In this document: in pieces, positions 14,928 through 19,915 of the stretch
How positions within the stretch are numbered: position 1 is the stretch's first letter
Layout: every line of letters starts with the position of its first letter
Notes under the pieces: model-generated
What the model saw: the letters and a program-made list of their open reading frames with translations, nothing else
Told to the model about the DNA's origin: nothing
The model's database searches: none
From: Flavobacteriales bacterium UBA5422
Lineage (GTDB): Bacteria; Bacteroidota; Bacteroidia; Flavobacteriales_D; Crocinitomicaceae
Assembly (NCBI GenBank): GCA_002409405.1
Contig: DHNG01000018.1
Location: forward strand, 30,523-50,437
Length of the DNA stretch: 19,915 nucleotides
Direction: 5' to 3'
Made by a program: the position numbers and the translations under genes

Positions 14928-15808
14928 CAACAATTGTCCTTATTCCCCGGTTCAATATGAATCAATACATTTCCGATTTCGGGAATTTCAGCTTGCAATG
15001 TATCTTTCAGGCGATGTGAAATTTCGTGCCCTTCCCGTACGCTGATGTGCTCATCTACAATGGCGTGTAAGTCCACCAGGTAATTCAATCCTGCCTTTCG
15101 GATGAAGCATTTTTCTGTCCCCAGTACACCGTCGACAGTCAGTGCAATTTTCCGGATTTCAGCAATTAATTCTTCGTACGTATTTTCATCCATAATCTCT
15201 CCTAACGCCGGACGGAAGATCAGGTAACTGTTGTATAGAATAAACCCGGAAGCAAGTAATGCAGCCCAATCGTCGGCCGTTTCATAACCTTTTCCGAAGA
15301 TCAGAGCGATGGTAATTCCGATAAATGCGGCAACGGAAGTGATCGCGTCACTGCGGTGGTGCCAAGCATCCGCTTTCAATGAAGAACTGTTGATCTGCCT
15401 GCTTCTGCGAATGACAATTTGAAAGGAAATTTCTTTCCAGATGATAATCGCTCCCAGAACAATGAGCGTCCATGGTTTGGGCAAATCGTGCGGCGTCTGT
15501 ATGTTTTTAATGCTTTCGTGTGCGATGATCAACGCCGAAGCCCCCAGGAATGCAACAACAATAAATGTAATCAGCGGTTCAATTCTTCCATGCCCATACG
15601 GGTGATTTTCATCGGCAGGCCGGTTGGCGTACTTAATTCCAAACAGTACCAAAACGGAAGAAAACACATCCGTGGTTGACTCAATGGCATCTGCAATAAG
15701 TGCATATGAATTACCAAAGAAACCTGCCACCCCTTTAATCACTGCCAGACTTGCATTTCCTGCAATACTGAAGTAAGCGGTGCGAACAGCTGTTTCTTTG
15801 TTGGTCAT
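14924..15808 (-). CDS. Cation diffusion facilitator family transporter
   Basis: A 294-residue inner-membrane proton antiporter that exports divalent metal (Zn, Fe, Co, Cd or Mn). Several hydrophobic spans alternate with charged loops. Metal-site motifs are IADAIESTTDVFSS in the second span (E-x-x-x-D rather than the Zn-type H-x-x-x-D), HPYGHGRIEPL after the third, and KADAWHHRSDAITS in the fifth. A cytoplasmic dimerisation domain follows (EIRKIALTVDGVLGTEKC ... DLHAIVDEHISVREGHEIS). The protein ends in a Cys pair (DNCC), which could bind metal. The ATG at 15808 (MTNKETAVRTAYFS) fits the family better than one at 15850, which adds 14 hydrophobic residues. It lies 86 bases after the persulfide dioxygenase gene on the same strand. 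The metal is not predictable with confidence. Confidence 0.92.
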   Translation of the reverse strand: MTNKETAVRTAYFSIAGNASLAVIKGVAGFFGNSYALIADAIESTTDVFSSVLVLFGIKYANRPADENHPYGHGRIEPLITFIVVAFLGASALIIAHESIKNIQTPHDLPKPWTLIVLGAIIIWKEISFQIVIRRSRQINSSSLKADAWHHRSDAITSVAAFIGITIALIFGKGYETADDWAALLASGFILYNSYLIFRPALGEIMDENTYEELIAEIRKIALTVDGVLGTEKCFIRKAGLNYLVDLHAIVDEHISVREGHEISHRLKDTLQAEIPEIGNVLIHIEPGNKDNCC

Positions 15809-15894
15809 AATGAAGAATATAAACGCACTAAAATAATCTATTTTATGCAACTAAATGAGTTAGTTACATTCTTTGCTAAGAAATCGTACTTAAC

Positions 15895-17280
15895 TTAAAG
15901 TGTTGAAGGACAAACATAGTCCGTTTTCGGGATGGACGTATTTTTCAATGCTCCGTACCCTCCCGCGATGTCAATCAGGTTGGTGTAACCATTGCGCATC
16001 AACAGTGAAATAGCAATTACACTGCGGTAACCTCCTGCACAATGCACGTGATAGGTTGTGTTTTTATCCAGTTTATTCAATTCATCGTTCATATAGTCCA
16101 ACGGATAAAAAATGGCATTTTCAACATGTTCAGACTGATATTCTCCTGGTTTTCTCACATCGACAATCGTACATCCCTCTGTTTGAGCTACTTCTTCGGC
16201 AGATACAGAAGTAATGGTTGTCAGTTTACCATCCCATGCTGCAACACCTCCTTTTAAGTATCCGACTGTGTGGTCATATCCTACACGTGCCAGGCGTGTT
16301 ACCGTTTCTTCTTCTTTCCCTTCCGGTGTGATCAATACAATGCGTTGCTTGATGTCCTGAATGATTGCTCCCACCCACATGGCAAACTGGCCGTTCAACC
16401 CAATAAATAAAGAACCGGGAATGAATCCGTTGATAAATTCTGCTTGTGAACGAACATCAAGAATCAATGCGCCGTTGGCAATTTCGTCTATGAATGCATC
16501 CAGTGACAGCGCTTGTGTTCCCCGGCCGATAACTTCATCGATGGAATCGTAGCCGGTTTTGTTCATTGCTGCATTTTTTGGAAAATACTGAGGCGGAGGC
16601 AGAATTCCTGTTGTTACTTCCGTGATAAATTCTTCTTTCGTCATATCCGCACGCAAGGCATAGTTGGTTTTCTTTTGATTTCCGAGCAAATCCTGTGTAT
16701 CGTTACTCATGCTTTTTCCACAAGCAGATCCTGCACCGTGTCCCGGATAAACAATGATTTCATCGGAAAGCGGCATGATTCTGTTGCGCAGAGAATCGTA
16801 TAGCATTCCTGCCAGATCTTCCTGTGTCAGATCACTTTTAATGGCCAGATCAGGTCGTCCTACATCTCCCAGAAACAATGTGTCTCCGGTAAAAATAGCC
16901 GTTTCTTTCCCATTTTCATCCAATAACAAAAAGCAGGAAGATTCAGGTGTATGTCCTGGTGTATGTAGCAATTTGATCGTCAGATCACCGACTTTAAACT
17001 CCTGGTTATCTTCTCCGATCAGACAGTCAAAAGAAGGTTGTGCTGTTGGACCGTATACAATTTCAGCACCTGTTTTTCTTGCCAGGTCTACGTGTCCTGA
17101 AACGAAATCTGCATGAAAATGCGTTTCGAAAATGTATTTAATGGTTGAATTGTTTGCTTTTGCCAGTTCAATGTACTGATCCACTTCTCTCAACGGGTCA
17201 ATAACAATTGCTTCACCTTTGTTTGAGATGAAATAAGCTCCCTGAGCCAGACATTTTGTATATAATTGCTGTACGTTCAT
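15895..17280 (-). CDS. Persulfide dioxygenase-like metallo-beta-lactamase fused to two rhodanese domains
   Basis: A 461-residue cytosolic enzyme for sulfide/persulfide oxidation. Residues 1-235 form an ETHE1-like MBL domain: THFHADFVSGHVDLA (H54, H56, D58), HTPGHTPESS and FTGDTLFLGDVGRPDL supply the His/His/Asp iron site. Position 59 is Phe rather than the His of dinuclear zinc hydrolases, fitting mononuclear iron. A first rhodanese domain follows (ALILDVRSQAEFINGFIPGS), but its active loop reads LITPEGKEEE with no Cys, so it is probably non-catalytic. The second (TIVDVRKPGEYQSEHVENA) has C414 in HCAGGYRS and should accept sulfane sulfur. A GTG at 17340 would overlap the ysxC stop by four bases but adds 20 atypical residues, so ATG 17280 is chosen. 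It sits between ysxC and the cation exporter. Confidence 0.92.
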   Translation of the reverse strand: MNVQQLYTKCLAQGAYFISNKGEAIVIDPLREVDQYIELAKANNSTIKYIFETHFHADFVSGHVDLARKTGAEIVYGPTAQPSFDCLIGEDNQEFKVGDLTIKLLHTPGHTPESSCFLLLDENGKETAIFTGDTLFLGDVGRPDLAIKSDLTQEDLAGMLYDSLRNRIMPLSDEIIVYPGHGAGSACGKSMSNDTQDLLGNQKKTNYALRADMTKEEFITEVTTGILPPPQYFPKNAAMNKTGYDSIDEVIGRGTQALSLDAFIDEIANGALILDVRSQAEFINGFIPGSLFIGLNGQFAMWVGAIIQDIKQRIVLITPEGKEEETVTRLARVGYDHTVGYLKGGVAAWDGKLTTITSVSAEEVAQTEGCTIVDVRKPGEYQSEHVENAIFYPLDYMNDELNKLDKNTTYHVHCAGGYRSVIAISLLMRNGYTNLIDIAGGYGALKNTSIPKTDYVCPSTL

Positions 17281-17336
17281 GGTGTTGAAATTTGTTCTGT
17301 TTGTTATCAATTTGTTCGTGTGGTTTCGCTGACCGT

Positions 17337-17942
17337 TCACCCGTTTTTAACTGCCAGGTTGATGTTCTCTATGTAATTGAGTAGTTTCTCTCTTCCAAAG
17401 CCGGATTCGCTGGACGTGGTAAACACCGGAGGTAATTCTTCCCAGTACTTCATCATTTCTTTCTTATACTTCGCCATATTTTTCTGCAGTGCCGAAGAAG
17501 AAAGCTTGTCAATTTTTGTAAAAACCATGGCAAACGGAATTTCTTTTTGACCACACCAGTTCATAAATTCCAGGTCAATTTGCTGCGGTTCCAAACGTGA
17601 ATCCAACAATACAAATACATTGAGTAACTGTTCTCTTTTTGTCAAATAATCGGAAATGAACTTCTCGAATTTTTCGCGGGCAGATTTTGAAACTTTTGCA
17701 TATCCGTACCCTGGTAAATCGACAATGTACCATTCCTGATTGATCAGAAAGTGATTGATTAATTGTGTTTTACCTGGTTTTCCGGACGTTTTTGCCAATT
17801 TTTTCTGTTCCGTAAGCATATTGATCAAGGAAGATTTTCCTACATTGGAACGACCGATAAATGCGTATTCAGGCAAGCTGCCATCCGGACATTTTTTGTA
17901 ATCGGTATTTGAAATTGCAAAAACTGCTTCTTTGATTTTCAT
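17337..17942 (-). CDS. ysxC: Ribosome biogenesis GTP-binding protein YsxC/EngB
   Basis: A 201-residue essential-type GTPase (also called YihA or EngB) needed for large ribosomal subunit assembly. The G1 loop is GRSNVGKSS (residues 30-38), the G2 region GKPGKTQ (54-60), G3 DLPGYG (75-80), G4 TKID (142-145) and G5 TSSESG. Length is normal, and MKIKEAVFAISN is a typical N-terminus. It is first in the minus-strand group with the persulfide dioxygenase 56 bases downstream. A TAATTTTG box (17954-17947, minus strand) lies only a few bases before the ATG, so if used it would give a nearly leaderless transcript; no matching TTG is present. Confidence 0.97.
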   Translation of the reverse strand: MKIKEAVFAISNTDYKKCPDGSLPEYAFIGRSNVGKSSLINMLTEQKKLAKTSGKPGKTQLINHFLINQEWYIVDLPGYGYAKVSKSAREKFEKFISDYLTKREQLLNVFVLLDSRLEPQQIDLEFMNWCGQKEIPFAMVFTKIDKLSSSALQKNMAKYKKEMMKYWEELPPVFTTSSESGFGREKLLNYIENINLAVKNG

Positions 17943-18067
17943 GGTGCAAAATTACGAAAAAAAGAGGGACACCGGAACAGAAAAAGCACATTGAATTTTT
18001 CCCTGTTATTCATTTAAACGACAGATAATTTTCTTATATTCAAGTAAATTAACTATAAACCACCTTT

Positions 18068-18568
18068 ATGAATTTACAGACAATTCAAAATCGGATTATT
18101 GAAATTCGGAGCCTTAACATAATGCTGGACTTTGATTTGGCAGCATTGTACGAAGTAGAAAACAGGGTACTGAAACAAGCCGTCCGACGAAACAGGGATC
18201 GTTTTCCTGCGGATTTTATGTTTGAACTCACAGAAGAAGAGGTTGATTTACTGGTATCACAAAATGTGATACCATCCAAAAGTTATCTCGGAGGAGCTGT
18301 ACCTTTTGCATTTACAGAACAGGGAGTCGCTATGTTGTCTAGTGTTTTACGAAGCAAAACAGCAATACATATGAACATTGCTATTATGCGTGCATTTGTA
18401 TTGATTCGTCAATATACACTATCATACACGGATTTAACCAACCAACTAAAAGCATTGGAAGCAAAATACAATCAACAATTCAGTGATGTTTATGAGGCGA
18501 TTAACTATTTAATTCAAAAAGATAAACAGCAAACAGAGCAAGGGGAACGGGAACGAATCGGGTTTTAA
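18068..18568 (+). CDS. ORF6N-domain DNA-binding protein
   Basis: A 166-residue protein. Residues 6-95 are the ORF6N domain (IIEIRSLNIMLDFDLAALYE, VLKQAVRRNRDRFPADFMFE, PFAFTEQGVAMLSSVLRS), a DNA-binding module first known from phage regulators together with KilA-N and Bro proteins. The last 60 residues are a probable coiled coil (NQLKALEAKYNQQFSDVYEA). Bacteroidota genomes carry many stand-alone copies, usually called ORF6N or DNA-binding proteins; no target is known. No phage or transposase gene flanks it. A near-perfect inverted repeat lies in its coding region at 18252-18274. It ends eight bases from the convergent small membrane protein gene with no clear terminator between them. Confidence 0.9.
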   Translation: MNLQTIQNRIIEIRSLNIMLDFDLAALYEVENRVLKQAVRRNRDRFPADFMFELTEEEVDLLVSQNVIPSKSYLGGAVPFAFTEQGVAMLSSVLRSKTAIHMNIAIMRAFVLIRQYTLSYTDLTNQLKALEAKYNQQFSDVYEAINYLIQKDKQQTEQGERERIGF

Positions 18569-18576
18569 ATTGCTAA

Positions 18577-18765
18577 TTACCGGTTAAATTTTTCATCATC
18601 CTTTATACTTTTTCGTACTCGAAGAATAACATACACAACAAAAATTAAAAAACCTGCTGTAACAATCATCGCAGCTGTTGGTGGTACCCCACTAACACTG
18701 TCATGTGGGACACTAAATGTCCCTTTTCCGGGATTGAGGGTTGTTTGTGCTAGAAAATGAATCAT
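18577..18765 (-). CDS. Small single-span membrane protein, unknown
   Basis: 62 residues. I do not recognise a family. Residues 1-28 are polar with Pro and Gly (AQTTLNPGKGTFSVPHDSVS); residues 31-49 form one strong membrane segment (AAMIVTAGFLIFVVYVILRV), followed by a basic then acidic tail (RKSIKDDEKFNR). That positive-inside pattern suggests the C-terminus is in the cytoplasm. ATG at 18765. It is convergent with the ORF6N gene and divergent from the sugar transferase gene. The regular membrane-protein layout supports a real gene, but it could be spurious. Confidence 0.55.
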   Translation of the reverse strand: MIHFLAQTTLNPGKGTFSVPHDSVSGVPPTAAMIVTAGFLIFVVYVILRVRKSIKDDEKFNR

Positions 18766-18845
18766 TGAAGTGAAAGCTTGTCAATTTAGCTGCTTATAAA
18801 AGTAATTATTTTAGTACCAGCAGGAACAATATTGCCAAATACATG

Positions 18846-18853
18846 TACTTTTG
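18846..18853 (+). promoter_or_regulatory. Predicted -7 box for the sugar transferase gene
   Basis: TACTTTTG matches TAnnTTTG, 16 bases before the ATG at 18870. It lies downstream of an alternative ATG at 18843, so if real it excludes that earlier start. No TTG is found at the proper spacing. Confidence 0.4.
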
Positions 18854-18869
18854 GAACGATTTTTATTGT

Positions 18870-19460
18870 ATGAAACGCATTTTCGACATTGTTTGTTCAC
18901 TTATTATTCTCCTGTTATTCTTTCCGTTCGGCTTGATCATCTCACTCCTGATCCTGTTGGAAAGCAGAGGAGGAATTTTTTACCGCCAGGAACGGATTGG
19001 TCGTTATGGGAAACCATTCCGTTTGTTTAAATTTCGCTCCATGCGGAAAAATGCCGACAAACAAGGAAAACTAACCGTTGGGATGCGTGACTCCCGGATT
19101 ACACGAACAGGTTACTTCATTCGCAAGTTTAAACTGGATGAATTTCCGCAGTTTATTAATGTCATTGCAGGAGATATGAGTATTGTCGGACCCCGACCAG
19201 AGGTAAAGGAATATGTGGATTTGTATACAGATGAGCAACGTCTGATTTTGAACGTACGACCGGGAATCACCGATCTGGCGTCACTGGAATACTTCGAAGA
19301 AAATGAATTGTTGGGCAAAGCTTCCGATCCTCAAAAAACCTACATTGAAGAAATCATGCCTGCAAAAATTGCGTTGAACAAACGTTACCTGGCAAATCCC
19401 ACATTGGCTAATGACCTGACCATCATGTGGAAGACATTTGTGCGCATCATCAAACGGTAA
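18870..19460 (+). CDS. Bacterial sugar transferase (monotopic phosphoglycosyl transferase)
   Basis: A 196-residue membrane enzyme that transfers a sugar-1-phosphate from a UDP-sugar to undecaprenyl phosphate, the first step in building a capsule, O-antigen-like or glycoprotein glycan. MKRIFDIVCSLIILLLFFPFGLIISLLILLES is a re-entrant membrane helix with the kink Pro (P19). The core has FYRQERIGRYGKPF, KFRSM, DSRITRTGYFIRKFKLDEFPQ with the catalytic Asp-Glu pair D90-E91, and GDMSIVGPRPE. The size matches small PglC/WcaJ-C-terminal-type enzymes without extra N-terminal spans. A start at 18843 adds nine non-conserved residues. No other glycan gene is visible here; the partner genes may be outside the window or unlinked. 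The sugar is unknown. Confidence 0.94.
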   Translation: MKRIFDIVCSLIILLLFFPFGLIISLLILLESRGGIFYRQERIGRYGKPFRLFKFRSMRKNADKQGKLTVGMRDSRITRTGYFIRKFKLDEFPQFINVIAGDMSIVGPRPEVKEYVDLYTDEQRLILNVRPGITDLASLEYFEENELLGKASDPQKTYIEEIMPAKIALNKRYLANPTLANDLTIMWKTFVRIIKR

Positions 19461-19766
19461 TCCTTTTTATCATCATCTGCATCTTTTCAAGGTATACGCC
19501 TGTTTAACAGCGTTTTATGTTGTTTTCAAAATATACATTGTTGCGTAATTAAATCGCATTTTTCACATAAATACACATTTACTTCACACTTTGGTTATTT
19601 TTTTGTTATATTTGTACCGGAGAGCACTTCATCCGCTCTAACGCAATACGCACCGGTCGTACACAACAGCATCGCCTGTATATCCTCCAACTGACTGACC
19701 GGATTTTCCAGTTCCAATGCAGCGTTCTCTGGTACAAACGTGTAATCCGATAAACTCACAACACTT
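19461..19766. other. 306-base intergenic region with leader of the next gene
   Basis: No gene is credible here. The first 145 bases are AT-rich with no hairpin terminator after the sugar transferase. From the -7 box at 19607 onward the composition becomes more GC-rich and holds inverted repeats (ACCGG 19616-19620 with CCGGT 19653-19657; AGAGC 19621-19625 with GCTCT 19635-19639), consistent with a folded leader of about 145 bases. Confidence 0.6.
19607..19614 (+). promoter_or_regulatory. Predicted -7 box before the terminal gene
   Basis: TATATTTG matches TAnnTTTG. The nearest TTG (19591-19593) is only 13 bases upstream, so the -33 element is uncertain. It would give a leader of about 145 bases before the ATG at 19767. 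Confidence 0.45.
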
Positions 19767-19915
19767 ATGAAAAAGAAAAACTACTTTAATTTTCAATTGC
19801 TTACCGTCAGGAAAAGCAGGGCATTTATTCTCTACCTGTTTATGGCTTCTGTTTCTACACATATCTGTTCCCAGGAGCTCCCCACAGCTTACGTTGTCCG
19901 GTTCAATCACACGCT
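19767..19915 (+). CDS. Exported protein, N-terminal fragment cut by window end
   Basis: The frame opens with ATG at 19767 and stays open for 49 codons to the window edge. It begins MKKKNYFNFQLLTVRKSRAF, then a hydrophobic run ILYLFMASVSTHICSQ, a long N-region signal peptide with likely cleavage before or after the Gln, and mature sequence ELPTAYVVRFNHT. The product is therefore exported; such extended basic signal peptides are common on large Bacteroidota surface proteins. Too little is visible to name a family. The start follows a promoter-like box and a long leader. Confidence 0.7.
   Translation, partial: MKKKNYFNFQLLTVRKSRAFILYLFMASVSTHICSQELPTAYVVRFNHT

Noticed and set aside
17281..17340. 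GTG start of the persulfide dioxygenase overlapping the ysxC stop (GTGA)
   Set aside because: The overlap looks like translational coupling, but the 20 extra residues are Asn/Thr-rich and unlike the family, and a good ATG follows at 17280.
17947..17954. TAATTTTG box just before ysxC
   Set aside because: It matches TAnnTTTG, but it is five bases from the ATG with no TTG at the right spacing; a leaderless transcript is possible but unsupported.
19638..19910. 90-codon minus-strand open frame at the window end
   Set aside because: It lies opposite the leader and signal-peptide gene, has no recognisable features, and its composition looks like a shadow of the other strand.

Overview
The window comes from a Bacteroidota chromosome, most likely a Flavobacteriales member close to Fluviicola/Crocinitomicaceae; this placement is inference from gene content. 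It rests on a PorP/SprF-type outer-membrane protein paired with a TPR/PD40/OmpA lipoprotein-like partner, a large lamin-tail-domain surface protein, AT-rich A-tracts instead of Shine-Dalgarno sites, and several promoters of the Bacteroidota type (TTG, about 20 bases, TAnnTTTG). No rRNA, tRNA, CRISPR array or insertion sequence is visible.

Layout. Positions 57-3289 (minus strand) hold a PorP/SprF gene followed by an overlapping PorE-like gene, an envelope pair linked to type IX secretion and gliding. Positions 3442-10663 form a stress and thiol-redox region: Fe/Mn superoxide dismutase, an exported DsbA/SpxH-like thioredoxin-fold lipoprotein diverging from an HxlR regulator with a conserved cysteine, Lon protease with mtnA close behind, a FrnE-type DsbA oxidoreductase, and a VOC (glyoxalase-fold) protein. 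Positions 10844-14543 hold a divergent pair: a lamin-tail surface protein and aspartate-semialdehyde dehydrogenase. The 380 bases after asd are non-coding and contain a duplicated piece of the asd 3' end plus a short tandem repeat. Positions 14924-17942 are a probable minus-strand operon of the GTPase YsxC/EngB, a persulfide dioxygenase-rhodanese fusion and a cation diffusion facilitator. Positions 18068-19460 carry an ORF6N phage-type regulator, a 62-residue single-span membrane protein, and a small phosphoglycosyl transferase. A long leader then precedes an exported protein cut off by the window end.

The most notable signals are: (i) three neighbouring thiol/detoxification proteins that each have an export signal placed before an internal Met matching the usual cytosolic start of the family; (ii) a perfect 16-bp palindrome covering two face-to-face -7 boxes between the HxlR regulator and the DsbA-like gene, which looks like a shared operator; (iii) a 131-bp duplication, with a decayed extension, of the end of asd running exactly to the stop codon of the convergent transporter gene. 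Most of the window is otherwise ordinary housekeeping and envelope content; no clear new multi-gene system is proven.
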